This document shows positions 33,185 to 42,985 of a stretch of 64,000 nucleotides of DNA, one piece after another. Made by a program: the position numbers and the translations under genes. Below the pieces are notes generated by a model, which did not search any database, was not told the origin of the DNA, and saw nothing but the letters and a program-made list of their open reading frames with translations. Position 1 is the stretch's first letter. The number at the start of each line of letters is the position of its first letter. Source of the DNA: Kluyvera genomosp. 1 (lineage in GTDB: Bacteria; Pseudomonadota; Gammaproteobacteria; Enterobacterales; Enterobacteriaceae); assembly GCF_001266615.1 (NCBI RefSeq), contig NZ_LGHZ01000014.1:1-64000 (forward strand), written 5' to 3'.

Positions 33185-33841
33185 TTACTTCAGCCCTTCC
33201 GAATTCTCTTTCTTCGCTTCAAGACGCTCAACGTCACGATACCAGCGTGGGTGGTGCTTCTGCGCCCAGCGACGGCTGACTTTGCCTTCAATCATCCCTT
33301 TAATCGAGCCTTTTACCCAGAACGCCATATACATATGGATAAGGATCGCGTGGATCAGGATGATGGCAGTCGTCGCATGAATCAGCAGCGCATAGCGCAC
33401 GACCTGAATCGGGAAATACTGCGCGAAGTACGGGCGCCAGATAATCACCCCGCTCACCAACAGCACGAAAATCATGCTCATGATGGTCCAGAACATCATC
33501 TTCTGCCCGGCGTTATATTTTCCGACGCGCGCGACCTTATGCTCATTGCCTTTCAGCACTTCGACAATCCCCAGCACCCACGGAATATCCTGCTTATCCG
33601 GAATGTTGTGATGCACAAAACGGGCGAACATAAACATCAGCACGACGAAAATCATCACCCCAAAGAACGGATGCAGAATACGCCCCATCTGCGGCGTCCC
33701 GAAGGTCTCCGTCAGCCACTGCAGCGTCGGGAAGAAGAAGGAAATCCCCGACACGGCCACCAGGAAGAAGCAAATCACCACCGTCCAGTGACAGGCACGG
33801 TCGATAAACTTCGTGCGTACAATCATCTTCGACTTACTCAT
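33185..33841 (-). CDS. fdnI: FdnI, formate dehydrogenase-N cytochrome b556 subunit
   Basis: 218 residues from [20 protein letters not shown] (ATG 33841, overlapping the fdnH stop by 8 bp). Four membrane helices; heme-ligand histidines in [17 protein letters not shown] and the later [20 protein letters not shown]. It takes electrons from FdnH to menaquinone on the cytoplasmic side, anchoring the periplasm-facing catalytic subunits. Nearly the same sequence as E. coli FdnI. Last gene of fdnGHI, followed by a strong terminator. Confidence 0.96.
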   Translation of the reverse strand: MSKSKMIVRTKFIDRACHWTVVICFFLVAVSGISFFFPTLQWLTETFGTPQMGRILHPFFGVMIFVVLMFMFARFVHHNIPDKQDIPWVLGIVEVLKGNEHKVARVGKYNAGQKMMFWTIMSMIFVLLVSGVIIWRPYFAQYFPIQVVRYALLIHATTAIILIHAILIHMYMAFWVKGSIKGMIEGKVSRRWAQKHHPRWYRDVERLEAKKENSEGLK

Positions 33842-34721
33842 GGCCATCTTCCTCCTCGTCATCATCCACTTCTTTGTTCGGGCCAATACCAATGTAGTGA
33901 TAGATAAGCCCGGCAAAAGTAGCGATAAATCCGGCGGCAGACAGCGGTTTCAGCGCCCCTTTCCACAGATTAATGCTGGTATCAATCGATGGATCTTTTG
34001 GCAGCTTGTGATACAGCTCCGGCTGGTCTGCGTGATGCAGTACGTACATCACGTGAGTCCCGCCAACCCCTTCCGGGTTGTAGATACCGGCCTGCGGATA
34101 GCCGCGTTTCTTGAGCTTATCCACCCGCTCCTGCGCCACATCCAGCATCTCTTTTTTGGTACCGAAATGAATGGCACCGGTCGGACAGGTTTTCACACAG
34201 GCCGGTTCTTGTCCGACGCTGACGCGGTCAACGCACAGGGTACATTTATACACGCGGTTATCCTCTTTATTGAGGCGCGGAATATTAAATGGACACCCGG
34301 CGATGCAGTAACCACAGCCAATGCAATTGTCCTGCTGGAAATCGACGATCCCATTGGCGTACTGAATGATCGCCCCTGCGGATGGACAGGCCTTCAGGCA
34401 GCCGGGATCCTCACAGTGCATACAGCCGTCTTTACGAATCAGCCACTCCAGCTTGCCGTTCTGTTCGGTTTCGCTAAAACGCATCACCGTCCAGGATTTG
34501 GCACTCAGATCGGCAGGGTTATCGTAAACCCCCACGCAATGCCCTACCTCGTCGCGGATATCATTCCACTCGGAACAGGCCACCTGGCAGGCCTTACAGC
34601 CCACGCAGGAGGAGACATCAATCAGCTTAGCCACTTCCTCTTTGTAGTCCCGCGCACGTGGCGCGGGGGTCATAGAGTTAGTCGCAGAGCGTTTGATAAT
34701 GTCTTGTGTTTCCATCGCCAT
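33834..34721 (-). CDS. fdnH: FdnH, formate dehydrogenase-N iron-sulfur subunit
   Basis: 295 residues (E. coli 294). Four [4Fe-4S] clusters: [35 protein letters not shown] and [11 protein letters not shown]...CVKTC. A C-terminal single membrane helix ([25 protein letters not shown]) tethers it, with a short acidic tail. It carries electrons from FdnG to FdnI. 11 bp after fdnG, same transcript. Confidence 0.96.
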   Translation of the reverse strand: MAMETQDIIKRSATNSMTPAPRARDYKEEVAKLIDVSSCVGCKACQVACSEWNDIRDEVGHCVGVYDNPADLSAKSWTVMRFSETEQNGKLEWLIRKDGCMHCEDPGCLKACPSAGAIIQYANGIVDFQQDNCIGCGYCIAGCPFNIPRLNKEDNRVYKCTLCVDRVSVGQEPACVKTCPTGAIHFGTKKEMLDVAQERVDKLKKRGYPQAGIYNPEGVGGTHVMYVLHHADQPELYHKLPKDPSIDTSINLWKGALKPLSAAGFIATFAGLIYHYIGIGPNKEVDDDEEEDGHE

Positions 34722-34732
34722 CTAAACGCTCC

Positions 34733-37700
34733 TTACGCTTTCTCGATGTTAACCAGAAACGCCTTATATTCCGGCGTTTGCGAGTTGGAATCGCCAACGT
34801 TCGGCGTCAGGGTATTGGCGATATAGCCCTTACGCGCCACGCCCTCGTAGCCCCAGTGCAGCGGGATACCGACAGTTTCCACCTGCTGGCCGTTAACGTT
34901 GAGCGTTTGTAGACGACGGGTCACCACCGCCACTGCGCGAATAAAGCCGCGCTGGCTGCTAACCGTCACCTTGTCACCATTGGCAATGCCTTTGGCTTTC
35001 GCCAGCCCTTCGCTGATCTCCACAAACTGCTCCGGCTGTGCAATCGCATTCAAACGCGCATGCTTAGTCCAGGTATGGAAATGCTCAGTCAGACGATAGG
35101 TAGTCCCCACGTACGGGAACTTATCTTTCTTACCAAGGCGTACGGCATCTTGTTCATACAGACGCACAACTGGGCTTGAAATCACATTCGGGTGCAGCGG
35201 GTTGGTACCCAGCGGCGTTTCCATTGGTTCGTAGTGTTCCGGGAATGGCCCTTCCGCCAGCTTATCGATGGCAAACAGACGGCCAAGACCTTCCGGTTGC
35301 ATGATAAACGGCATCGTCGCACTGCCCGGTGGCGCAGTATTAAAGTCCGGGATATCGTTCCCCGTCCATTTGCTCCCGTTCCACTTGATCAGCATCCGTT
35401 TTGGATCCCACGGCTTACCGTTCACATCCGCAGAAGCACGGTTGTACAGTACGCGACGGTTCAGCGGCCACGCCCATGCCCAACCCAGCGTATTACCGAG
35501 ACCCGATGGGTCAGAGTTATCGCGGTTGGCCATCTGGTTGCCCTGCTCGGTCCAGCTACCGGCGTAAATCCAGCAGGAGGATGAGGTGGTACCGTCGTCA
35601 CGCAGCAGCGCGAAGCTGTTGAGTAACTGCCCTTTTTTCGCCACCAGCACGCCGTTCGCATCATAGATATCCGCCAGCGCGTAGCCGTTGTTCTCTTTGG
35701 CCACCTCTTCGGATTCCGGATGATCCGGCTGTTTGTAGTGCCAGCCCATCTTCAGCAGCGGTTCAACGCCCTTACCGCCTTCTTCGCGATACATTTCGCG
35801 CAAACGATGGTAAATACCGGCCAGAATCTCGCCGTCGTTACGCGCTTCGCCCGGTGCATCCTGGCCTTTCCAGTGCCACTGCAGCCAGCGTCCGGAGTTG
35901 GCAATTGACCCATCTTCTTCGGCAAAACAGGTCGATGGCAGACGGAAGACTTCCGTTTGGATCGTCGATGGATCAACATCGTTCGATTCGCCGTGGTTCT
36001 GCCAGAAAGTCGACGTTTCGGTGACCAGCGGATCGATAACGACCATGTACTTCAGCTTACTTAAGCTACGAACAACCTTGTTCTTATCCGGGAACGATGC
36101 CACTGGGTTAAAGCCCTGGCAGATGTAACCGGTGACTTTGCCGTTATCCATCATGTTGAAGTATTTGATAACGTCGTAGGCCTGATCCCATTTCGGTAAC
36201 CAGTTAAAGCCCCAGTCGTTATCTTTGCTCGCCGCATCGCCGTAGAACGACTTCATCAGGCTGACGTAGAACTTCGGATAGTTGCTCCAGTAGTTCACCT
36301 GATCCGCCAGCGTCGCTTTCGGCGTGTTCGCCGCCAAATAGCTTTGCAGATCTGTCTGTTTATCCGACGGCAGCGTCAGATAGCCCGGCAAGCTGGTCGA
36401 CAGCAGGCCTAAGTCGGTTAACCCCTGAATGTTGGAGTGCCCGCGCAGCGCATTCACACCGCCGCCCGCCATACCCATATTACCCAGCAGCAGCTGAATC
36501 ATCGCCATGGTACGAATGTTCTGCGCACCGACGGTATGCTGAGTCCAACCCAGCGCATACAGGAAAGTGGTGGTACGGTCGGCCGCACTGGTGGAAGCCA
36601 GCACATCGCACACTTTCAGGAAATCGGCTTTTGGCGTACCGCAGATGTTCTCCACCACGTCCGGCGTATAGCGGGAAACGTGCGTTTTCAGCAGGTTCCA
36701 CACGCAACGCGGATGCGTCAGGGTGTCATCGCGTTTGGCATAGCCGTTTTCGTCGAACTGATAGTTCCACGATGATTTGTCGTACTGACGTTTATCGGCA
36801 TCGTAACCGCTGAACAGGCCGTCTTCGAAGGTAAAGTCATCGCGCACCAGCAGGCTGGCGTTGGTGTAATGCTTCACGTATTCGGCGTTAATCTTATTGT
36901 TTTCGATAAGATACAGCAGGACGCCCGACAGGAAGGTAATGTCGGTACCGGAACGAATCGGCGCATAAATATCGGCCACCGACGCCGTACGCGTAAAGCG
37001 CGGGTCGACAACGATCAGCGTCGCATCGTTATTGTTCTTCGCTTCCATCGCCCAGCGGAATCCCACTGGATGGGCTTCAGCGGCGTTACCGCCCATCACC
37101 ATCACGACGTTGGCGTTCTTAATATCAACCCAGTGGTTGGTCATCGCACCGCGACCAAATGTTGGAGCAAGACTTGCTACCGTTGGTCCGTGTCAGACGC
37201 GCGCCTGGTTGTCTACCGCCAGCATGCCAAGTGAGCGCACAAACTTCTGCGTCAGCATACCGGTCTCATTACTTGCCGCCGATGCACAAAGCATCCCGGT
37301 GGAGAGCCAGCGGTTAACCGTGACGCCCTGCTCGTTTTTCTCAATAAAGTTGGCGTCGCGGTCGGCTTTCATCAATTTTGCGATGCGATCGAAGGCTTCA
37401 TTCCACGAAATACGCTGCCATTTATCTGAGCCAGGTGCGCGATATTCCGGGTAACGCAGGCGGCTTTCGCTATTTACGTAGTCCAGCAGACCCGCGCCCT
37501 TCGGACAGAGTGCACCCCGGCTGACTGGATGATCCGGGTCGCCTTCAATATGGTAAATGGCTTCACGGGTATTTTTTGCCCCATCACCCAGGCTATACAT
37601 TAATAGCCCACAACCCACGGAGCAGTATGTGCAGGTATTACGAACTTCTTTGGCGCGCAGTAATTTGAAATTACGCGCCTGAGCCAGCGCTATTTTCGGG

Positions 37701-37780
37701 GCAAAGCCCAGCGCCGCTGCAGTCGTCCCAGCCATACCGCCCGCGCAGATTTTAAAAAACTTTCTGCGGCTGACGTCCAT
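34733..37780 (-). CDS. fdnG: FdnG, formate dehydrogenase-N catalytic selenoprotein
   Basis: 1015 codons, the same as E. coli FdnG. It is one gene interrupted by an in-frame TGA (37195-37193) at codon 196 that encodes selenocysteine in DNQARV-U-HGPT. Twin-arginine leader MDVSRRKFFKICAGGMAG directs export; [4Fe-4S] ligands in CTYCSVGCGLL and CPKGAG; bis-MGD molybdenum fold throughout. Sec196 and the following His coordinate molybdenum and oxidise formate in the periplasm. Start chosen at ATG 37780, which begins the twin-arginine motif. A SECIS stem-loop follows the TGA, and FNR/NarL-type sites lie upstream. Proper expression needs SelA-D. Confidence 0.97.
37155..37195 (-). promoter_or_regulatory. 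Bacterial SECIS element of fdnG
   Basis: Right after the TGA, the minus strand can fold into a stem-loop: ACGGACCAACGGTAGC, apical AGTC, then TGCTCCAACATT-type partner. GGTAGCAAGTCTTGCTCC matches the fdnG SECIS of E. coli at nearly every base, including the bulged/loop GTC positions bound by SelB. Confidence 0.85.
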
Positions 37781-37840
37781 TGTTTTCCTCATTATCAGGT
37801 GAACTTGCCGGCCAAGCTAACAGCAATGCCCCTGATTTTT

Positions 37841-37854
37841 TTGCGTCAAATCAA
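37841..37854 (-). promoter_or_regulatory. Candidate FNR site of fdnG
   Basis: TTGATTTGACGCAA on the minus strand matches the FNR consensus TTGAT-N4-ATCAA in the left half and 3 of 5 positions in the right half. It lies about 61-74 nt before the fdnG start, consistent with an anaerobically activated promoter at about -41.5. Confidence 0.55.
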
Positions 37855-37901
37855 TGTCGAAAACCGAAGCCCCCTTAATAGTCAACGCCTGCGATTTTTA
37901 T

Positions 37902-37917
37902 TAATCCTTTAGGGTTA
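37902..37917 (-). promoter_or_regulatory. Candidate NarL/NarP 7-2-7 site of fdnG
   Basis: TAACCCT-AA-AGGATTA is a 7-2-7 inverted repeat. Each half agrees with the heptamer TACYYMT in six of seven positions (A instead of C at position 3). It is about 120 nt upstream of the fdnG start and about 60 bp upstream of the FNR-like site, the layout expected for nitrate induction. Confidence 0.45.
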
Positions 37918-37998
37918 TGCGTTGCGGAAAATTATCACCAGTACCGGCGAAAAAATGCTATAACCGCAGACTTCGTTGATTAAAGCATCAGGTTGGGA

Positions 37999-38880
37999 AT
38001 GGATAAGAAAAGAGCGACGCTCATTGGATTTAGCGCCATTATTCTGTGGAGCACGATGGTGGGTCTGATTCGCGGCGTAAGCGAGGGGCTTGGCCCCGTG
38101 GGCGGAGCGGCAATGATCTACAGCCTGAGCGGACTTTTGCTGATTTTTACCGTTGGATTCCCGCAGTTACGCCAAATTCCACCGCGCTATCTGCTGGTTG
38201 GCAGCCTGTTCTTTGTCAGCTATGAAATGTGTCTGGCGCTCTCGCTGGGATATGCAGGTACCCGTCAACAGGCCATTGAAGTCGGCATGGTAAATTATCT
38301 GTGGCCGAGTCTGACTATTCTGTTTGCGATTCTCTTTAACGGCCAAAAAACAACCTGGCTGGTCATTCCGGGATTATTACTGTCGATTGTTGGCGTCAGT
38401 TGGGTATTAGGCGGTGAACACGGACTGGATCTGGCGGAAATACGCAGCAATATCATCTCTAGCCCGCTGAGCTATATTCTGGCATTCGTTGGCGCGTTTA
38501 TCTGGGCCGCCTACTGCACGGTGACCGCGAAGTATGCCAAAGGCAAAAATGGTATCACTCTTTTTGTTTTATTCACCGCGCTAGCCCTATGGGTCAAATT
38601 CCTGGTGGGCGAACAGCCGCCGATGATCTTTAGCTGGCCCGTGGTGATTAAACTGGTGACCTGCGCACTGGCTTTAGGATTTGCCTACGCAGCCTGGAAT
38701 GTCGGGATCTTGCACGGCAATGTCAGTTTATTAGCCGCAGCCTCCTATTTTACACCGGTGCTGTCATCGGCGCTGGCGGCCTTCCTGCTAAGCGCCTCGC
38801 TGTCGTGGTCATTCTGGCAAGGTGCGGCAATGGTGTGTGGCGGTTCGCTCTTGTGCTGGTACGCCACCCGCCGTCCCTAA
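37999..38880 (+). CDS. yddG: YddG, aromatic amino acid exporter (DMT family)
   Basis: 293 residues from ATG 37999 (a TTG at 37993 would add two). Ten membrane helices in two EamA halves: LIGFSAIILWSTMVGLIRGV, GPVGGAAMIYSLSGLLLI and VNYLWPSLTILFAILFNGQK. It matches E. coli YddG, which exports aromatic amino acids and methyl viologen. Divergent from fdnG with about 200 bp between, as in E. coli. Confidence 0.92.
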   Translation: MDKKRATLIGFSAIILWSTMVGLIRGVSEGLGPVGGAAMIYSLSGLLLIFTVGFPQLRQIPPRYLLVGSLFFVSYEMCLALSLGYAGTRQQAIEVGMVNYLWPSLTILFAILFNGQKTTWLVIPGLLLSIVGVSWVLGGEHGLDLAEIRSNIISSPLSYILAFVGAFIWAAYCTVTAKYAKGKNGITLFVLFTALALWVKFLVGEQPPMIFSWPVVIKLVTCALALGFAYAAWNVGILHGNVSLLAAASYFTPVLSSALAAFLLSASLSWSFWQGAAMVCGGSLLCWYATRRP

Positions 38881-38886
38881 ACGTTA

Positions 38887-38914
38887 TTGGGCGCAAACTC
38901 GCCTCTGCGCCCAA
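38887..38914. terminator. Hairpin after yddG
   Basis: TTGGGCGC (38887-38894) pairs perfectly with GCGCCCAA (38907-38914), 6 bp after the yddG stop. No T-run. The remaining 146 bp before smvA holds nothing I can name. Confidence 0.55.
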
Positions 38915-39060
38915 CATGATACCCAATCAATACCCTAACACCGTCCACGTAAGCAAAGTGATTAGGGGAAACGCCGGGATTTGGTTCCCAGAGGGACGCC
39001 AAACCCGGTGGTCACCCCGGGTATCTCAATCGTAAACTCGGCGTGTTAGGCGATATCTGG

Positions 39061-40551
39061 TTATACCGGATCCGGCACTTTCGCCAGCCCGCGCCAAATT
39101 CCTGCCGCCAACAGCAGCAATAGAACGCCTGCGGTTCCCAGCGCTACGCTGTGGGCACTGATAAATGCCGTCTGCGCCGCTTCCACCAACGCCTTAGCCG
39201 GGATAACCGGCAGCGACTGCGCCAGCTGCATCGCTTCCCCAATCGACGATGCCGCACGGCTTGCAGATTCGCTGTCCAGACTCTGTGGCAACACGATTGC
39301 CGCGCCGTAGCTGCGGGTGAGAATCAGGCCAAACAACGCAATCCCAAGCCCCGCACCCAGTTCATAAGCCATGGTTTCGATAGCACCGGCCGCCGCCGCT
39401 TTCTCTTTCGGTGCCGCCGCCATAATCGCTGATGTCGAAGCCAGAAGCGCGCTCGCAGCGCTAAAGCCTAACAGCGCCATCAGTCCCCACGCCTGCCACT
39501 GCTGAGTGCTGAAATCGGTCACCGACAGCCCCAGGAAGCTAAATGCACTTAACAGCATACCGCCGGTCGCCACCTGGCGCAGGCCTAAACGTGAAACCAG
39601 CATTCCGGCAATCGGGCCGCTAAAGCCACTGGCCACCATTACCGGCAGCATAAACATGCCCGCCTCAAACGGCGTTTTCTGATGCACAAACTGCAGTTCC
39701 TGTGCCATCAGCAGCTCAAACCCCACCAGCGTGACCAGCGCTGTCATTGCCATCACCACGCCACTTAAAATAATACGGTGGGTGAACAGACGCATATCGA
39801 TCATCGGGCGCGTTGCCGCCAACTGCTGGCGAACAAAGGTCACCAACAGGGCCAGGCCCACCAGCGCCACCGACACGGTGATCCACGCGGCCAGCTGCCC
39901 TTTCAGCGCCGACTTGGCGCTATAGACCAGCATCAGAATGGCGGCGATCAGCATCAGCGCCTGGGTAAGATTTAGCGGCTGTTCATGGCGCGCCGGTTGA
40001 CGCGGAACCAGACGAGCGCTGCAAATCATCACTACCAGCACAATCGGTACGTTGATCAGGAATACCGATCCCCAGTAGAAATGCTCCAGCAGCAGGCCAC
40101 CGACCAGCGGGCCAAAGGCCGCACCGCCGGACCCGACTGCTGCCCACAGTCCCAGCGCCATATTACGGTGTCTGGCTTCGGCAAACGTACTGCGAATTCC
40201 CGCCAGCGTCGCGGGCACAATCATCGCCGCACCCACCGCCAGCAGCGAGCGGGAGACAATCAGCGCCAGCGCGGTAGGTGAAAATGCCGCTGCCAGCGAA
40301 GCAACACCAAAGATCCCGCTACCGAGCAGCAGCAGGCGTTTAAAACCGATCTTATCGCCGAGCGCACCCATCGGCAGTACCATCCCGGCCATCACTAATG
40401 AATAAATATCGATGATCCACAGCAGCTCGTTGCCGCTGGTCCCCAGCGCAACGCTCAGCGTTGGTGCCGCCACGTGCAGCACGGTCGCGTCGATCGCCAC
40501 CGGGATATAGACCATCAAAATTGCCATAAGCGTTAACCATTGGCGTGACAT
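39061..40551 (-). CDS. smvA: SmvA, MFS efflux pump for cationic biocides
   Basis: 496 residues from the ATG at 40551 (AAAGGAACT upstream); the open frame goes further 5' but MSRQWLTLMAILMVYIPVAI is the family start. Fourteen membrane segments, DHA2/QacA type, with motif A GALGDKIGFKRLLLLG and the N-terminal AIDATVLHVAAPTLS. SmvA exports methyl viologen, acriflavine and in Klebsiella chlorhexidine and octenidine. The divergent TetR gene is its likely repressor. Convergent with yddG. Confidence 0.88.
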   Translation of the reverse strand: MSRQWLTLMAILMVYIPVAIDATVLHVAAPTLSVALGTSGNELLWIIDIYSLVMAGMVLPMGALGDKIGFKRLLLLGSGIFGVASLAAAFSPTALALIVSRSLLAVGAAMIVPATLAGIRSTFAEARHRNMALGLWAAVGSGGAAFGPLVGGLLLEHFYWGSVFLINVPIVLVVMICSARLVPRQPARHEQPLNLTQALMLIAAILMLVYSAKSALKGQLAAWITVSVALVGLALLVTFVRQQLAATRPMIDMRLFTHRIILSGVVMAMTALVTLVGFELLMAQELQFVHQKTPFEAGMFMLPVMVASGFSGPIAGMLVSRLGLRQVATGGMLLSAFSFLGLSVTDFSTQQWQAWGLMALLGFSAASALLASTSAIMAAAPKEKAAAAGAIETMAYELGAGLGIALFGLILTRSYGAAIVLPQSLDSESASRAASSIGEAMQLAQSLPVIPAKALVEAAQTAFISAHSVALGTAGVLLLLLAAGIWRGLAKVPDPV

Positions 40552-40577
40552 AGTTCCTTTCCTCATTTCATTTATGT

Positions 40578-40629
40578 TGGACAGTTGTCCAGGAAAAGGA
40601 TCCTGCCGGATTGTTGAACGCGTGTCCAA
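40578..40629. promoter_or_regulatory. SmvR operator candidates
   Basis: TGGACA-GT-TGTCCA (40578-40591) is a perfect 6-bp inverted repeat in the smvA-smvR promoter. A second, weaker copy TTGAACGCGTGTCCAA (40614-40629) repeats the TGTCCA half. The arrangement suits TetR dimers repressing both genes. Confidence 0.65.
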
Positions 40630-40671
40630 TTTTTTGTTATTCTCAGTTAAACCCCACTTAAACAAAGAAAA

Positions 40672-41253
40672 ATGAACTATTTAACTCGGGATGAACGGCG
40701 GGAAGTGATCCTTAAAGCGGCAATGCAGGTCGCGTTAAGCGGCGGCTTTACGGCGATGACCGTGCGCCATATCGCCACCGTTGCCGGCGTTGCCAGCGGC
40801 CAGGTCCACCACCACTTTGCCTCCGTGGGCGAACTTAAAGCGCTGGCTTTTGTGCGTCTGATTCGTGAAATGCTCGATATGCCGCTGGTTCCAGACGACG
40901 CGAACTGGCGTGAACGCCTGTTTGCCATGGTGGGCAGTGATGACGGTCGGCTCGAGCCCTATATCCGCCTGTGGCGTGAAGCGCAGCTCTTAGCCGATAG
41001 CGACAACGACATTAAAGGCGCATACCTGTTAACCATGGACATGTGGCACAAAGAGACCGTCGCGCTCATTTTACAAGGAACTGAGGCCAATGAATTTCGT
41101 CCGGGCGATAGCGCTGAAAATATCGCGTGGCGATTAATAGCGTTAGTCTGTGGATTGGATGGAATTTATGTATTGGGGATGAACGAAATAAATGACGAAA
41201 CCTTCACTCGTTATATAAATAATTATATTACGATAGAGCTCAATCCCGCCTAA
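40672..41253 (+). CDS. smvR: SmvR, TetR-family repressor of smvA
   Basis: 193 residues. N-terminal TetR helix-turn-helix: REVILKAAMQVALSGGFTAMTVRHIATVAGVASGQVHHHF (about 9-48). The C-terminal ligand domain is of the small TetR kind. Divergent from smvA with a palindrome-containing 120-bp gap, as in Klebsiella and Salmonella, where loss of SmvR raises biocide tolerance. Followed by a strong terminator. Confidence 0.85.
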   Translation: MNYLTRDERREVILKAAMQVALSGGFTAMTVRHIATVAGVASGQVHHHFASVGELKALAFVRLIREMLDMPLVPDDANWRERLFAMVGSDDGRLEPYIRLWREAQLLADSDNDIKGAYLLTMDMWHKETVALILQGTEANEFRPGDSAENIAWRLIALVCGLDGIYVLGMNEINDETFTRYINNYITIELNPA

Positions 41254-41289
41254 TTTACATTTAGTAACACTTAACAACGTTTTATTCAC

Positions 41290-41318
41290 AGCGCGTTTTC
41301 TTACAACGCGCTTTTTTT
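41290..41318 (+). terminator. Terminator of smvR
   Basis: AGCGCGTT (41290-41297) pairs with AACGCGCT (41305-41312), followed by seven Ts. Confidence 0.88.
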
Positions 41319-41431
41319 ATCTATTCTTCAACGATAAAGAGATAAAACGGCCTGGCGATAATAATCTCCCTCCACCTACTCCGCTGTTTTTCCTTTTGTT
41401 TCTTTTTTATGACGCTGCTCTCGAGGGTATT

Positions 41432-42817
41432 ATGGCAAATAATGAGAAAGAGAATCATTATCTTCTAAAAGACTGGAAACCTGAAAATTCGGCGTTCTGG
41501 GAAAATAAAGGAAAATCAATTGCAAGGCGAAATCTGTGGATTTCAGTAGCCTGCTTATTACTCGCCTTCTGCGTCTGGATGTTATTTAGCGCAGTGGCGG
41601 TCAACCTCAATAAAGTCGGATTTAATTTCACCACCGATCAACTCTTTTTATTAACCGCACTGCCTTCACTCTCCGGTGCAATATTACGTGTGCCCTACTC
41701 CTTTATGGTACCTATACTGGGTGGCCGCCGATGGACGGTTATTAGCACCATTATCCTCGTTATTCCCTGCGTCTGGCTGGGGCTGGCCATTCAAAATACC
41801 GCTACTCCCTACTGGGTATTTATTACCATCGCACTGCTGTGCGGTTTCGCCGGGGCTAACTTTGCCTCCAGCATGGGTAACATCAGCTTCTTCTTCCCGA
41901 AAGCGAAACAAGGCAGCGCCTTAGGCGTTAACGGCGGTCTGGGCAATCTCGGCGTCAGCGTAATGCAGATGGTCGCACCGGCGGTGATCTTCCTGCCAAT
42001 GTTTGCTTTCATCGGCGTACACGGCGTTGCTCAGGAAGATGGTTCGACGCTTGCACTCAGCAACGCTGCCCTCATCTGGGTGCCGCTGCTGATTATCGCT
42101 ACCCTCGCCGCCTGGTTTGGCATGAATGATATTGCCAGCTCCAAAGCATCGGTACGCGATCAACTGCCGGTGCTGAAACGCCCGCATATGTGGCTGCTGA
42201 GCCTGCTTTACCTGGCGACGTTTGGCTCGTTTATCGGTTTCTCCGCAGGCTTTGCCATGCTGGCGAAAACGCAGTTCCCGGACGTCAACATCCTCAAACT
42301 GGCCTTCTTTGGGCCGTTTATCGGCGCACTGGCACGTTCGTTTGGCGGGGTGATTTCCGACCGTCTGGGTGGAGTTAAAGTCACGCTGGTGAACTTCATT
42401 TTGATGGCGCTGTTCTCAGGCCTGCTGTTCTTGACTTTGCCGGGCAGCGGATCCGGTAGCTTTGTCGCCTTCTACGTGGTGTTTATGGGGCTGTTCCTCA
42501 CCGCCGGTCTCGGCAGTGGCTCGACCTTCCAGATGATTGCGGTGATCTTCCGTCAAATCACTATCGATAGCGTGAAGAAACGCGGCGGCAGCGATGAAGA
42601 AGCCCAGCACGAAGCGGTTACCGACACCGCCGCCGCGCTCGGTTTTATCTCGGCCATCGGCGCTATCGGCGGTTTCTTCATTCCTAAAGCTTTCGGCACC
42701 TCTTTAGCGATGACCGGTTCCCCGGTTGGCGCGATGAAAGTGTTCTTTGTCTTCTACGTCGTCTGTGTGCTGGTGACCTGGCTGGTCTACGGCCGCCGTA
42801 AACCGACAACCAAATAA
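41432..42817 (+). CDS. narU: NarU, nitrate/nitrite transporter
   Basis: 461 residues from ATG 41432 (E. coli 462); the open frame begins upstream but MANNEKENHYLLKDWKPENS is the family start. Twelve membrane helices; the nitrate signature GFAGANFASSMGNISFFFP (about 145-163) and the second one in GLGSGSTFQMIAVIFRQIT. It exchanges nitrate and nitrite for the NarZYV reductase encoded next. In E. coli it is mainly expressed in stationary phase. Confidence 0.93.
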   Translation: MANNEKENHYLLKDWKPENSAFWENKGKSIARRNLWISVACLLLAFCVWMLFSAVAVNLNKVGFNFTTDQLFLLTALPSLSGAILRVPYSFMVPILGGRRWTVISTIILVIPCVWLGLAIQNTATPYWVFITIALLCGFAGANFASSMGNISFFFPKAKQGSALGVNGGLGNLGVSVMQMVAPAVIFLPMFAFIGVHGVAQEDGSTLALSNAALIWVPLLIIATLAAWFGMNDIASSKASVRDQLPVLKRPHMWLLSLLYLATFGSFIGFSAGFAMLAKTQFPDVNILKLAFFGPFIGALARSFGGVISDRLGGVKVTLVNFILMALFSGLLFLTLPGSGSGSFVAFYVVFMGLFLTAGLGSGSTFQMIAVIFRQITIDSVKKRGGSDEEAQHEAVTDTAAALGFISAIGAIGGFFIPKAFGTSLAMTGSPVGAMKVFFVFYVVCVLVTWLVYGRRKPTTK

Positions 42818-42867
42818 ATAGAACGATTCCCTACGTCATGAACGTTGTAGGACGGCAGCACAGCAAC

Positions 42868-42907
42868 GCCTCACCCACGATAGACATCGGTCTGTCGGGA
42901 GTGAGGC
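42868..42907 (+). repeat. Long stem-loop in the narU-narZ gap
   Basis: GCCTCAC (42868-42874) pairs with GTGAGGC (42901-42907); inside, CGA/AGAC and GTCT/TCG extend the stem with small bulges. It lies in the 168-bp gap before narZ and may set relative expression of narU and narZYWV through mRNA end protection or partial termination. Confidence 0.5.
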
Positions 42908-42985
42908 GCCTGCAACATCAACGATGGCGGAAAAATGTGAGCAGTGTAACCACGGAGACTTTGTCTTCCGTCAGGAGAAGATGTC

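Noticed and set aside
34733-37780. fdnG as a broken gene with a premature stop
   Set aside because: The TGA is at codon 196, matches the selenocysteine site of FdnG and is followed by the SECIS stem-loop.
38915-39060. Possible remnant of the porin gene yddL between yddG and smvA
   Set aside because: No frame gives a convincing porin segment; only scattered short matches that could be chance.
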